Positions 25,015-33,721 of a stretch of 34,957 bases of DNA are shown here, piece by piece. Position 1 is the stretch's first letter; each line of letters begins with the position of its first letter. Where the stretch lies: NCBI GenBank assembly GCA_903844115.1, contig CAIMSI010000080.1:1-34957 (forward strand). The letters run 5' to 3'. Origin of the DNA: an uncultured Actinomycetes bacterium (GTDB taxonomy: Bacteria; Actinomycetota; Actinomycetes; Nanopelagicales; Nanopelagicaceae). Both the position numbers and the translations under genes were made by a program. The notes beneath the pieces are model-generated. The model was not told the origin of the DNA and did not search any database. It worked only from the letters and a program-made list of their open reading frames with translations.

Positions 25015-25038
25015 CCTAATTTCACGCTTGAAATCAGG
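25015..25038. repeat. imperfect palindrome containing ATTTCA-CGCT-TGAAAT
   Basis: CCT, one unpaired base, ATTTCA, 4-nt loop, TGAAAT, one unpaired base, AGG. It starts 2 bp after the stop of the 59-aa sigma-like gene. It may act as a transcription-end hairpin (no T tract follows) or as an operator together with the adjacent tandem repeats. Confidence 0.5.
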
Positions 25039-25040
25039 AG

Positions 25041-25220
25041 CTATTGCAGGGCTTTTAGGAGTTGTGCTTTGCCTTGTGCGATGACGCTTTCAACTGCTTT
25101 TTGTGGTACGCCTAGCGCCGTTGCAATCTCTTGCGAACTTTTACCCCGAAGATAATGCGCGGTGAGAATTATTCGCTGCTCCTGCGGAAGGCTGTCCAGC
25201 AGTTGCGCGAGAGTGGGCAT
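25041..25220 (-). CDS. 59-aa sigma-70 region 4-like helix-turn-helix protein
   Basis: Complete small frame of 59 aa. Residues 1-16 (MPTLAQLLDSLPQEQR) and the following IILTAHYLRGKSSQEIATALGVPQKAVESVIAQGKAQL have the shape of sigma factor region 4: an LPxxxR start, the helix-turn-helix around SSQEIATALGVP, and the recognition helix. No region 2 exists upstream, so it cannot be a full sigma factor. The ATG has TAAACT exactly 6 nt upstream and codon use matches its neighbours, supporting expression. It lies just downstream of the LOG gene on the same strand. Possible roles: an anti-sigma or co-sigma-like modulator, or a simple DNA-binding protein. Confidence 0.75.
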   Translation of the reverse strand: MPTLAQLLDSLPQEQRIILTAHYLRGKSSQEIATALGVPQKAVESVIAQGKAQLLKALQ

Positions 25221-25226
25221 AAGCCA

Positions 25227-25232
25227 AGTTTA
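25227..25232 (-). promoter_or_regulatory. leaderless -10 for the 59-aa sigma-like gene
   Basis: TAAACT, 6 nt, ATG at 25220. Confidence 0.5.
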
Positions 25233-25239
25233 CTAGTCG

Positions 25240-25776
25240 CTACTTGCGAGCGCAGGCGTCGAGGGCTTCATTTACCTGAGTGGTCCATGAGACTAAGTGT
25301 GCCTGGCCAGTTTTCATGAAATTGAGCTTCGCCAAATGATCAAGAGCTACTTGTAGTGGAGCGTAAGCCCCGCTTGGATCGCAGACAGCAATGGGCTTTT
25401 CATGAAAACCTAAATATCGACCAACCCAGATTTCAAAGAACTCTTCAAGAGTGCCGATACCTCCGGGGAGTGCGATAAAGGCATCGCTCATTTCTTCAAT
25501 TTTCGCTTTACGAGTCCTCATGGAATCTACTTCAATAATTTCTGTTGATTCTTTATCTTCAAATTCTAATTTCAATAATTTTGTTGGGATAACTCCGAAA
25601 GTCTTTCCGCCATGATCGCGAGTTCCTCGGGCTACTGCTCCCATCATCGAAATGGAGCCGCCTCCCCAAACCAAATCCCAGCCACGTTCTCCAATGCCTT
25701 TGCCAATTTCATACGCGAGCTCAATATGAGCAGGGTCGATATCGGGGGCAGAGGAGCAATAAACAGAGATGCGCAT
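25240..25776 (-). CDS. LOG-family nucleotide phosphoribohydrolase
   Basis: 178-aa protein of the TIGR00730/LOG family, which cleaves the N-glycosidic bond of nucleoside 5'-monophosphates (cytokinin riboside monophosphates, AMP). The Rossmann core has WGGGSISMMGAVA and the active-site motif PGGIGTLEEFFEIW with catalytic Arg/Glu residues nearby (MRTRKAKIEE). Usual length. Located beside dapD as in mycobacteria (Rv1205 region). A leaderless promoter TACACT lies 6 nt before the ATG, back to back with the dapD promoter. Confidence 0.9.
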   Translation of the reverse strand: MRISVYCSSAPDIDPAHIELAYEIGKGIGERGWDLVWGGGSISMMGAVARGTRDHGGKTFGVIPTKLLKLEFEDKESTEIIEVDSMRTRKAKIEEMSDAFIALPGGIGTLEEFFEIWVGRYLGFHEKPIAVCDPSGAYAPLQVALDHLAKLNFMKTGQAHLVSWTTQVNEALDACARK

Positions 25777-25782
25777 ACGAGA

Positions 25783-25788
25783 AGTGTA
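25783..25788 (-). promoter_or_regulatory. leaderless -10 for the LOG gene
   Basis: TACACT, 6 nt, ATG at 25776. Confidence 0.55.
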
Positions 25789-25798
25789 AGGAGTTTGC

Positions 25799-25804
25799 TA
25801 AGTT
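25799..25804 (+). promoter_or_regulatory. leaderless -10 for dapD
   Basis: TAAGTT, 6 nt, ATG at 25811. Only 10 bp separate it from the divergent LOG -10, so the two promoters share their upstream DNA. Confidence 0.55.
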
Positions 25805-25810
25805 TGGCTA

Positions 25811-26776
25811 ATGAGCAACCAGGCAGAGCAGATACATGGGCAACAAGGGCAACAAGGGCATGGAACTGCATACGGATACGGCGTAGCTACTATCGCAGCA
25901 AACGGTGATGTCCTAGATACCTGGTATCTCTCACTTGGATTGGGAAATCTGCCCGCTTCTTCAAAACCAAATCGCTCCGAGTTCCTCAAGCCCGATTCTC
26001 TTCGTGGCGTCACAAAGCGAGAAGTGGATCTTGAAATTGAGATCTCTGTTGGTCCAAAGGATGCGACGGATGCTTACCTTCGTTTGCACCTGCTCTCCCA
26101 CCGACTTGTAAAACCTCACGGCATCAACCTTGATGGGATTTTTGGATTACTCACAAATGTTGCCTGGACATCTGCAGGTCCATGTTCGCTAGAAAATTTC
26201 ACCGTGACACAACAACGCCTTCGCGCCGCACTTGGAAATCTCACCGTCTTTAGTGTGGATAAATTTCCGCGCATGGTGGATTACGTTGTTCCTGAAGGTG
26301 TTCGTATCGCCGATGCAGACCGCGTTCGCCTTGGCGCACATCTAGCTTCAGGCACCACAGTGATGCATGAAGGTTTCGTTAACTTCAACGCCGGAACCCT
26401 AGGCAAGTCAATGGTGGAAGGTCGCATCAGTGCTGGAGTTGTCGTAGGAGATGGCAGCGACATTGGTGGTGGAGCTTCAATTATGGGAACGCTCAGTGGT
26501 GGCGGCAAGGCTGTAATTTCAATTGGTGAGCGTTCACTTCTAGGAGCAAATGCTGGTCTAGGTATTTCATTGGGCAATGAATGCGTTGTTGAATCAGGTC
26601 TTTACATAACGGCTGGATCTAAAGTGAGTTTGCCTGATGGCACAACAGTAAAAGCTCGCGAACTCTCCGGTGCTAATAATTTACTCTTCCGTCGAAATTC
26701 ACAGACGGGTGCGATTGAAGCAACTCCTAAAACTGGAGTATGGGAAGGTTTGAATTCAGTTCTGCACGCAAATTAA
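25811..26776 (+). CDS. dapD: tetrahydrodipicolinate N-succinyltransferase
   Basis: 321-aa trimeric acyltransferase that succinylates tetrahydrodipicolinate with succinyl-CoA, the committed step of the succinylase route to meso-diaminopimelate and lysine. Belongs to the actinobacterial DapD type: N-terminal domain with WYLSLGLG, central stretch VPEGVRIADADRVRLGAHLASGTTVMHEGFVNFNAG-like, and a left-handed beta-helix of hexapeptide repeats (about 165-290) with ISAGVVVGDGSDIGGGASIMG. The first 17 residues are Gln/Gly/His rich (QIHGQQGQQGHG), encoded by a tandem ACAAGGGCA run. It partners with dapC at 11233. Its stop is one base from the convergent SpoIID gene. Confidence 0.94.
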   Translation: MSNQAEQIHGQQGQQGHGTAYGYGVATIAANGDVLDTWYLSLGLGNLPASSKPNRSEFLKPDSLRGVTKREVDLEIEISVGPKDATDAYLRLHLLSHRLVKPHGINLDGIFGLLTNVAWTSAGPCSLENFTVTQQRLRAALGNLTVFSVDKFPRMVDYVVPEGVRIADADRVRLGAHLASGTTVMHEGFVNFNAGTLGKSMVEGRISAGVVVGDGSDIGGGASIMGTLSGGGKAVISIGERSLLGANAGLGISLGNECVVESGLYITAGSKVSLPDGTTVKARELSGANNLLFRRNSQTGAIEATPKTGVWEGLNSVLHAN

Positions 26777-26777
26777 T

Positions 26778-27947
26778 CTAGCTAGTGATATCAAACCACG
26801 AAGCTGGAATCAGCAATTTCGTTTTAAATACTCCCACCTGTAACGCAGCGCTCACGCCCGCACTTGAAGTTGCCGTCAAAGATATTGCGCTATTTGAAGT
26901 GGTTCGAGCATCAATTTTGATTGTTGCAACATCCGGAAGCCCAAAAGCTTTGGCCATATCGCCTTGGCTAATGACGCGAAGCCAATGTGCATATTGCGGA
27001 TTGAGCACAACATCCAAGCTCCACGGATCGGCAACATTTGTTAGGTAAGGAAAATCTGTTCCCCACACATCGGAAGCTTTTTGAGTTATGCCGCCAGTAG
27101 AAGAAGAGAAATAAACATTAATCGGGCTGCCCTGATAAGTGATGACTTGCCCACTGGTCGCATCTACCGCAGCTTTCCAAAGAGCGCCATATTTTGCTTC
27201 CACTTCTTTGGAATATCCGGCATATGTTTGATCAAATTTTGTATTGTAAAGATTGCAATCACATTCCTTGCGGATGGACCCCATGCGGGACAATCCATAT
27301 GTGCGCGATGCGATTGCTTGCGATTGCATTGCTGCATCCGGCCACGATGATGACATTTCGCTGATGCCGTATATGTATTGATCATTGAGGCGCATGCTGG
27401 TGGTTAATTCAATCTTGTTTGCAACATCCTTCACATTGATTTGGCCATATGCCAACTTTGTTGTGCTGCCAGAATTGTTGACAGTTACAACACTTCCTGC
27501 ATCCCATGTGAGGTTCCATGCCGTAGCAGCTGGAATGACGAGTGGCTTTTGCTTTGGGGTTGTGACTGATGGAGATATTACTTTTGTGACAACTGAGAAT
27601 TTAAGTGCGCTTCCAATAGGCACAGTTGCAACCGCGGTTCCATCTGATTTGTTAAGAGTTATTACACCTGTTGGGTTTGTGATTGTTATGTACGTGGCCA
27701 AATGCGCGATATTTACTCGAATATTTCCAAGTTCAGTATTGGTCGTGATGCTCGTGCCTGGAAAAAAGTAATTAATAATGTCAGCCGCACTCTTGCCTTC
27801 AAGTGCCAATCCTTTTGCACCCATCTGGCTTAAACCCACACCATGACCAAATCCACTTCCGGAAACATAAAAACGTTCAGGCACGCCTGCCGCATGAGCG
27901 GATGCAGGTATTGCTAAGAGAAGAAGAACGAGAATTAGCTTTTTCAT
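26778..27947 (-). CDS. SpoIID/LytB-domain secreted protein
   Basis: 389 aa with a clear N-terminal signal peptide (two Lys, a Leu/Ile/Val core, cleavage near SAHAAG). It carries FYVSGSGFGHGVGLSQMGAKGLALEG, then the SpoIID core ISEMSSSWPDAAMQSQAIASRTY with the Glu that is catalytic in SpoIID lytic transglycosylase, and FSSSTGGITQKASDVWGTDFPYL. In Bacilli SpoIID trims denuded peptidoglycan; in non-sporulating actinobacteria homologues are probable wall-remodelling enzymes. The start overlaps the stop of the upstream GT2 gene (ATGA), so they are co-expressed. Exact substrate is not known. Confidence 0.87.
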   Translation of the reverse strand: MKKLILVLLLLAIPASAHAAGVPERFYVSGSGFGHGVGLSQMGAKGLALEGKSAADIINYFFPGTSITTNTELGNIRVNIAHLATYITITNPTGVITLNKSDGTAVATVPIGSALKFSVVTKVISPSVTTPKQKPLVIPAATAWNLTWDAGSVVTVNNSGSTTKLAYGQINVKDVANKIELTTSMRLNDQYIYGISEMSSSWPDAAMQSQAIASRTYGLSRMGSIRKECDCNLYNTKFDQTYAGYSKEVEAKYGALWKAAVDATSGQVITYQGSPINVYFSSSTGGITQKASDVWGTDFPYLTNVADPWSLDVVLNPQYAHWLRVISQGDMAKAFGLPDVATIKIDARTTSNSAISLTATSSAGVSAALQVGVFKTKLLIPASWFDITS

Positions 27948-28945
27948 GCGATGAGATTACGAGGAGATGTTATATAGCCAATCCCCCAAGAAATATGCAT
28001 CGTCGCAAGAACTGAAGAAAGAGCTATTTTCTCAAAAAAAGATTTTCCAATAACTATTGAGCCAACCAGAATTGCTGCAGCATAAGTCAAGGCGGGAATA
28101 AAAAAGAGTGGATGAAACAGCGCACCGATAATGAGAGAGATTAGAATAATTGTGGTCGCAACCGGTGGCGCTAAGTAGCGGTAATTAGCCGTTCCTTTAT
28201 GGGTACGGACAACGGCATGACGCCAACGTCCGTATTCAAAATATTGCTTTGCAAGTGCTTTAATCGTTGGGCGAGGGCGATAAGTCACCACGAGCCTTGG
28301 ATCAAACCAAATAACACCGCCACTTTGCCGTAGACGATAGTTAAGTTCCCAGTCTTGTGCGCGCGTAAATCGTTCATCGTATAGGCCGACTGCAAGCAGC
28401 GCTGATTTTTTAAAGACTCCTAAATAAACAGTGTCTGCTGGTCCGGCGCTACCGCCGACGTGAAAGCGCGCGCCGCCGACACCAAGGGGCGATCGCATCG
28501 CTGTTGCAACTGCACCTTCAAAAGCACTTTGACCTACAGCCGCCATAATTCCACCAACATTGACTGCGCCAGTTTCTTGCATAATTTCTACCGCATCGAG
28601 AATATAAGTTTGTGAGATTTGTGCATGACCATCAATTCGACAAATTATTTCGTAACGGGCTTTGTGTACCGCAAGATTAAGTCCCACTGCTGTGCGACCC
28701 GTTGGACTATCAACTAGTACAACTCGGGAATCCTTTGCCGCCAAATCTTGTGCAATCTGATTTGTACGATCTTTTGAGGGCCCAAGGGCCAGAATAATTT
28801 CCATGTCACCGGGGTATTGCTGATGGAGTATCCCCTCAATTGCATGTGCCAGATAGCGCTCCTCATTCAAGATTGGGAGCACAACACTCACGCCAGGATA
28901 TTCCACGCTCCCACGGTACCTTTTTTTATGCCTATCTACGTGCAC
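27944..28945 (-). CDS. GT2 glycosyltransferase (ExoA-like)
   Basis: 333-aa membrane-associated glycosyltransferase family 2 protein. N-terminal GT-A domain: VSVVLPILNEERYLAHAI, ALGPSKDRTNQIA, the metal-binding RIDGHA (DxD-like) and the acceptor-side RAQDWELNYRLRQSGG. The C-terminal 80 residues have two or three membrane helices. The overall plan resembles succinoglycan ExoA-type enzymes. GTG start. It is divergent from the UDP-glucose dehydrogenase gene with 19 bp between, which suggests a common extracellular or wall glycan pathway. Sugar specificity unknown. Confidence 0.87.
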   Translation of the reverse strand: MHVDRHKKRYRGSVEYPGVSVVLPILNEERYLAHAIEGILHQQYPGDMEIILALGPSKDRTNQIAQDLAAKDSRVVLVDSPTGRTAVGLNLAVHKARYEIICRIDGHAQISQTYILDAVEIMQETGAVNVGGIMAAVGQSAFEGAVATAMRSPLGVGGARFHVGGSAGPADTVYLGVFKKSALLAVGLYDERFTRAQDWELNYRLRQSGGVIWFDPRLVVTYRPRPTIKALAKQYFEYGRWRHAVVRTHKGTANYRYLAPPVATTIILISLIIGALFHPLFFIPALTYAAAILVGSIVIGKSFFEKIALSSVLATMHISWGIGYITSPRNLIA

Positions 28946-28949
28946 TATC

Positions 28950-28956
28950 TATACTA
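28950..28956. promoter_or_regulatory. overlapping divergent -10 elements (GT2 / UDP-glucose dehydrogenase)
   Basis: TATACTA reads TATACT on plus (9 nt before the dehydrogenase ATG) and TAGTAT on minus (5 nt before the GT2 GTG). Both messages would have 0-3 nt of leader. The two promoters occupy the same bases and must compete. Confidence 0.4.
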
Positions 28957-28964
28957 GTTTCAAT

Positions 28965-30272
28965 ATGGCACTGAAATTGTCTGTAATCGGCACCGGTTAT
29001 CTGGGTGCGACTCATGCTGCCGCCATGGCGAGCCTGGGTTTTCACGTGGTTGGAATTGATGTTGATCCAGCAAAGATTGCCACCCTCTCTCGTGGAGAGA
29101 TTCCATTTTACGAACCGGGTCTTGAAACTTTACTTCAAGAGCAAGTGAAATCCGGACGACTAACTTTTTCTTCAAACTTTGATGACGCCAAGGACGCTGA
29201 TGTTCACTTCCTTTGTGTCGGAACTCCGCAAATCAAAGATGGATTGGCTGCTGACCTCACGTATGTCAATGCTTCGTTAGAAGCCGTTGCAGCAATTGCA
29301 AAAGATGGTGCCCTCATAGTTGGTAAATCAACGGTTCCTGTAGGAACAGCTGCGCGATTACGCGCGCGATTGCTGGAAATTAATCCACAAGCTGACCTTG
29401 CATGGAATCCTGAATTTCTTCGCGAGGGATTTGCCGTTGAAGATACTTTGCATCCCAACCGCCTTGTAGTTGGCGTGGCAAACGATCGCGCTGAAAATAT
29501 TCTCAAAGAAGTTTATGCTGCCAACCTTGCGGAAAATACTCCGTGGGTCCGCGCAGACCTCCCGACTTCTGAACTTGTAAAAGTTGCTGCCAACTCATTT
29601 CTTGCGACAAAAATTTCATTTATCAACGCAATGGCAGAAATTTGTGAAGCTGCTGGTGGTGATGTCACCATACTTGCCAAAGCAATTGGTTATGACCCTC
29701 GTATTGGAAATAGATTTCTACAAGCAGGCATTGGATTTGGTGGAGGATGCCTTCCAAAAGACATCAGGGCATTTATGGCCCGGGCTGAGGAACTTGGCGC
29801 CTCACAAGCCCTTGAGTTCCTTCGCGAAATTGATTCCATCAACATTCGTGCTCGCCAACGCGTGATTGAATTGGTGCGTAAAGATCTTTCAGAAGATTTA
29901 CGAGGCAAAAGAGTTGCAGTTCTGGGCGCAGCATTCAAACCAGATAGTGATGATGTGCGCGACTCCCCAGCACTTGATATTGCCGTACAAATTCAAGGGG
30001 CAGGCGCAATTGTTACAGTGCACGACCCAAAGGCAATGGAACCTGCATCTAAACGATTCCCAGTGCTCAATTTCGCGCAAAGTGTTGAAGAGTGTGTAAA
30101 GGAGGCCGATATCGTGTTGCATTTAACTGAATGGAAAATGTATCGCGAAATAGATCCGGTATCGCTCAAAAAATTGGTTTCTGGGGCCATCATGATTGAT
30201 GGGCGAAATGCGCTGGACCGCGAGAAATGGTTAGCGGCTGGTTGGAAATTTAGGGCTTTGGGACGCGCTTAG
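28965..30272 (+). CDS. ugd: UDP-glucose 6-dehydrogenase
   Basis: 435-aa NAD-dependent enzyme oxidising UDP-glucose twice to UDP-glucuronate, a precursor of acidic polysaccharides. N-terminal Rossmann motif [40 protein letters not shown], the conserved [22 protein letters not shown] and the catalytic cysteine in [10 protein letters not shown]. The C-terminal domain has [17 protein letters not shown]. Full length for the family. Its stop overlaps the convergent purE by 23 nt. A GDP-mannose or UDP-ManNAc dehydrogenase is less likely given the motifs. Confidence 0.92.
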   Translation: MALKLSVIGTGYLGATHAAAMASLGFHVVGIDVDPAKIATLSRGEIPFYEPGLETLLQEQVKSGRLTFSSNFDDAKDADVHFLCVGTPQIKDGLAADLTYVNASLEAVAAIAKDGALIVGKSTVPVGTAARLRARLLEINPQADLAWNPEFLREGFAVEDTLHPNRLVVGVANDRAENILKEVYAANLAENTPWVRADLPTSELVKVAANSFLATKISFINAMAEICEAAGGDVTILAKAIGYDPRIGNRFLQAGIGFGGGCLPKDIRAFMARAEELGASQALEFLREIDSINIRARQRVIELVRKDLSEDLRGKRVAVLGAAFKPDSDDVRDSPALDIAVQIQGAGAIVTVHDPKAMEPASKRFPVLNFAQSVEECVKEADIVLHLTEWKMYREIDPVSLKKLVSGAIMIDGRNALDREKWLAAGWKFRALGRA

Positions 30273-30732
30273 ACAAAGATTCATCTCGCGCTTCTTCCAT
30301 TAATTCTGCAACTTTTTTAGAGACAGACTCATCAAAACTTCCAATAATTCTTGCCGCAAGCAATCCAGCATTCTTGGCATTTCCAATTCCTACTGTTGCA
30401 ACAGGGATACCGGCAGGCATTTGAACGATTGATAGAAGTGAATCCATCCCGTCCAAGTATTTGAGCGGGACTGGAACGCCAATCACAGGGAGAGTAGTTG
30501 CAGCTGCAACCATTCCTGGAAGGTGCGCTGCTCCGCCAGCGCCAGCGATGACAACTTTAAATCCAGCTGCTGCTGCACCTTTTGCAAATGTCATCATCTC
30601 ATCAGGTGTGCGATGCGCACTTACAACGCTGGCTTCATATGAAATTCCACATTGATCAAGAATCAATGCCGCTGCTTCCATCACTGGCCAATCAGAATCC
30701 GAGCCCATAATGATTGCTACTTGCTTACTCAT
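30250..30732 (-). CDS. purE: N5-carboxyaminoimidazole ribonucleotide mutase
   Basis: 160-aa class I PurE: converts N5-CAIR to CAIR in purine synthesis. Motifs: [11 protein letters not shown], the active-site SAHRTPDEM, and [15 protein letters not shown], then [42 protein letters not shown]. The ATG at 30732 is chosen over the TTG one codon upstream because GCGGAG lies 6 nt before it. It overlaps the end of purK by 8 nt, giving a coupled purK-purE operon in the usual actinobacterial order. Confidence 0.94.
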   Translation of the reverse strand: MSKQVAIIMGSDSDWPVMEAAALILDQCGISYEASVVSAHRTPDEMMTFAKGAAAAGFKVVIAGAGGAAHLPGMVAAATTLPVIGVPVPLKYLDGMDSLLSIVQMPAGIPVATVGIGNAKNAGLLAARIIGSFDESVSKKVAELMEEARDESLSKRVPKP

Positions 30733-31840
30733 CAATGACTCCGCTCAGATAGTCGAGTGCGTGCTGCACGTCATTTCGTAATTCTAGGAGGTCTTCGCCA
30801 AGAAGTGTGACGTGACCAATTTTGCGCCCAGGCCGTACTTCCTTGCGGTAATGGTGGAACTTGAGCGCAGGTGTTCTAGCCATCAAATGAAGGTAAGGCC
30901 TATACATGTCACTCTTTTCACCACCAAGGATATTTCCCATGACGGCCCACGTGGACGTCAAAGATGTATCACCAAGAGGAAGATCAAGTACTGCGCGAAT
31001 GTGTTGTTCAAATTGTGAAGTTTGCGCACCTTCAATTGTCCAGTGCCCTGAATTATGAGGCCTCATTGCAAGTTCATTAACAATTAATCGATCGCCGATA
31101 CGAAATAGTTCAACCGCCATTACTCCAACAAGTGAGACACCCTGCGCAATTTTTAGCGCGATATTGGCTGCTGCACTCGCTAATTCATCGGAAATGTCAG
31201 GTGCTGGTGTGACCGTGGAGGTACAAATTCCACCATCTTGCACTGTCCACGTGGGTGCCCATGTTGCTGCCTGGCCATGAGGTGAGCGAGCAACCATTAT
31301 TGCAATTTCAGAATCAAAATTTAGCTTTTCTTCAAGCAGAAGACTCTTCCCAATTTCTTTATGCAACTTTTCCAATTCAGCTTGGGAAGTAATTACGAAA
31401 ACTCCACGACCGTCATATCCACCGGTAATAGTTTTTGCAATCAATGGAAAAGCGATGTGTACATCCGCGCCATCATATTCTTGCCATTGTGGGTTAGGTA
31501 GACCTAGCTCATCCATCTTCTTACGCATCTCTACCTTGTTTTGAGAATAAATGAAGGTGTCAGATCGTGGATAAACTTTTACGCCATTATTTTCTAAATT
31601 CTTAATAACACTTTGTGGGACTTGTTCGTGCTCAAAAGTTACGACATCACATGTTCGAGCAAATTTAAGAACAGCTTCGACATCCGATGGATCACCGATA
31701 AAGTGGTCACAAATTTGCGCGCCACTCTCATGGGGATCAGTTGCCAACAAACGCAGATTTACTCCCAGCGCGGTTGCGGGTGCGACCATCATGCGTGCAA
31801 GCTGTCCTGCACCAATTACTCCTAAACGAGGGAATGCCAC
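30725..31840 (-). CDS. purK: N5-carboxyaminoimidazole ribonucleotide synthase
   Basis: 371-aa ATP-grasp enzyme making N5-CAIR from AIR, bicarbonate and ATP. N-terminal [24 protein letters not shown]-grasp motifs [19 protein letters not shown] and [18 protein letters not shown], and the C-terminal [27 protein letters not shown] with Mg ligands. GTG start with TAAACT exactly 6 nt upstream. Product passes directly to PurE encoded next. Confidence 0.94.
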   Translation of the reverse strand: MAFPRLGVIGAGQLARMMVAPATALGVNLRLLATDPHESGAQICDHFIGDPSDVEAVLKFARTCDVVTFEHEQVPQSVIKNLENNGVKVYPRSDTFIYSQNKVEMRKKMDELGLPNPQWQEYDGADVHIAFPLIAKTITGGYDGRGVFVITSQAELEKLHKEIGKSLLLEEKLNFDSEIAIMVARSPHGQAATWAPTWTVQDGGICTSTVTPAPDISDELASAAANIALKIAQGVSLVGVMAVELFRIGDRLIVNELAMRPHNSGHWTIEGAQTSQFEQHIRAVLDLPLGDTSLTSTWAVMGNILGGEKSDMYRPYLHLMARTPALKFHHYRKEVRPGRKIGHVTLLGEDLLELRNDVQHALDYLSGVIDE

Positions 31841-31846
31841 TGTGCA

Positions 31847-31852
31847 AGTTTA
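31847..31852 (-). promoter_or_regulatory. leaderless -10 for purK
   Basis: TAAACT, 6 nt, GTG at 31840. The hexamer overlaps the stop region of the CopD-CtaG gene. Confidence 0.55.
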
Positions 31853-33706
31853 CTTGCCAATTTCATGATCGTGTTCACTCAAATTCGCTAGGTAGCGGTT
31901 GTACTCAGCAAGGTCATCGTCCTCACCCATCGCATCGGCTCTTTGTGCAGCGCGGTCAATTCGATGCGCCTCGCGGGAATCATCTCGAACCCACTGAATA
32001 AAGGTTGCTACCAAAGCAATCAGAATTGGAATTTCGCCCATCGCCCAGCCAATTGATCCCCCTAAATGTTGGTCGACCAGCAAATCCGTATTCCACGTGC
32101 GATGCAAAGAGGCGAAATATCCTCCATCGAGTAGCGATGATGTTGAAAGAAGTGCGATTGAAAAGAAGGCATGAATGCTCATCGCTGCAAAAAGAATAAT
32201 GATGCGCACAATATGTGGCACCTTGCGAGGGTTGGGATCAATTCCAATGATTACGTGGAAGAACAGGTAACCAGAAAGCAAGAAATGCAGATCCATGACC
32301 ACATGTCCCGTATGGCTTTGCATAAGTGATCCAAAAAGTGGCGTCATGTACAACAAAAATAGAGAGCCGTCGAAAATCGCCAAGGCAACAATTGGGTTTG
32401 TGTAGAAGCCTAAAACTTTCGAATGAATGAGGGTAATAGCCGACCCACGAATTCCACGCTCTTCACTAGTACGTCCTATCGGTAAAGTGCGTAGCGCAAG
32501 TGTTATTGGTGCACTCAAAACGAATCCAATCGGTGCAATCATTGCAATAATCATGTGAGCAATCATGTGATAAGAAAAAGCATAGGTCGCATAGATGCCA
32601 ATGCCCCCACTTGTTGCATAATCAGTAAATCCAATTCCACAAGCGAAAGCAATAATGCGACCGACCGGCCACTTATCTCCGCGGCGCGCAAGAAGAACAA
32701 CTCCACGAATATAAAGCGCTGTTGCAAGAAGAAGGATTCCCAAAATCAAAGCATCTGGTGAATACCCCCAAATAAGTCGGCTAAGAGTTGGCGGCGCAGG
32801 AATGCCAGGCACTCCTGGATGTTCTGGCGGGCTCATTGTCGAGAGCCATCCACCTACGGCGATTGTCATTACCATCACAATAATTTCGAGAGCTAGAAGT
32901 GAAAAAGTTTCTTCGGGTTTCTTGGCAATGATGTATTTGCGGTGTTTGGCACCAAAGGCAATCAGTAGGCCCGTCAAAACTATTTTAAGCAATACGAGAG
33001 ATGCATAAGGAGAGTTCCATGCAGCAACAAAGTTAAGCCGACTAAAAGCATTTACTACCCCGCTAATCGAGACGATAATTGCTGCCCATAATGCAAAAGA
33101 ACTAAATCTCTTCAGTGAAGCGACTCGCTCCTGAGGTGCGATAACGATCAGGCCTAGAACTCCACCGACCCAGAGTGTTATGAAGATAACGTGAAAGACA
33201 AGTGAACCAATAGCCAGCGTGTGATTGCTCAGACCGCTGGAGTGACTTTGAAAAATCGGCAAAATGGTTGCAAGGAGAGTAATAACCAACACCCCATAGA
33301 TGGCTCCTACTTTTTTTGCCTTATTAAGAAGCGGGATTGCGATCAGACCAAAAATCAATTGTGCCAGGTATGAACGTCCAATTACTGTTTGCTGTAAGAA
33401 TGAGCGCAGAACAGTGGGATTAAAAGCTCCAACTAAACTCTCATCAAGAATGTTGGCAAGTTCAATAAAGATAGAACCAACAAGTGTCGAGATCCAAATG
33501 ACTGCAGATAATTGGGCCAACTTCTTGACTCGAAGGGCTTCTGGTTGCAAGTAACCTTTCTTCTCTTCAATGAAGAAAGCTATAGCAAAAAGTAATCCAA
33601 TAAGGAACGTTGTTGAAATGAGCGAAATATCTTTTACTATCGGAAAAAGAATTGCGACAAGCGAATTAGAACTCACATGTGAGTGTGTTACAACAGCTTC
33701 TAACAA
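31850..33706 (-). CDS. CopD-CtaG fusion membrane protein
   Basis: 618 aa, polytopic, about 14-16 membrane helices. The N-terminal half contains a CopD copper-resistance domain (around residues 130-290: SLVFHVIFITLWVGGVLGLIVIA). The C-terminal half is a caa3-type CtaG domain (about 305-575: SYHMIAHMIIAMIAPIGFVLSAP, HSKVLGF, SHTGHVVMDLHFLLSGYLFFHVIIG) used in cytochrome oxidase copper delivery. The fusion is standard in Actinobacteria (as Rv0102). TTG start at 33706 with AGAGGAG 6 nt upstream. It follows the CopC-like gene by 15 bp, so both are probably one copper-handling operon. Confidence 0.88.
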   Translation of the reverse strand: MLEAVVTHSHVSSNSLVAILFPIVKDISLISTTFLIGLLFAIAFFIEEKKGYLQPEALRVKKLAQLSAVIWISTLVGSIFIELANILDESLVGAFNPTVLRSFLQQTVIGRSYLAQLIFGLIAIPLLNKAKKVGAIYGVLVITLLATILPIFQSHSSGLSNHTLAIGSLVFHVIFITLWVGGVLGLIVIAPQERVASLKRFSSFALWAAIIVSISGVVNAFSRLNFVAAWNSPYASLVLLKIVLTGLLIAFGAKHRKYIIAKKPEETFSLLALEIIVMVMTIAVGGWLSTMSPPEHPGVPGIPAPPTLSRLIWGYSPDALILGILLLATALYIRGVVLLARRGDKWPVGRIIAFACGIGFTDYATSGGIGIYATYAFSYHMIAHMIIAMIAPIGFVLSAPITLALRTLPIGRTSEERGIRGSAITLIHSKVLGFYTNPIVALAIFDGSLFLLYMTPLFGSLMQSHTGHVVMDLHFLLSGYLFFHVIIGIDPNPRKVPHIVRIIILFAAMSIHAFFSIALLSTSSLLDGGYFASLHRTWNTDLLVDQHLGGSIGWAMGEIPILIALVATFIQWVRDDSREAHRIDRAAQRADAMGEDDDLAEYNRYLANLSEHDHEIGK

Positions 33707-33721
33707 CTACTGCTCCTCTAA

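Noticed and set aside
25840-25862. ACAAGGGCA tandem run as a CRISPR-like or regulatory repeat
   Set aside because: It is inside dapD, in frame, and simply encodes the Gln/Gly N-terminal stretch.
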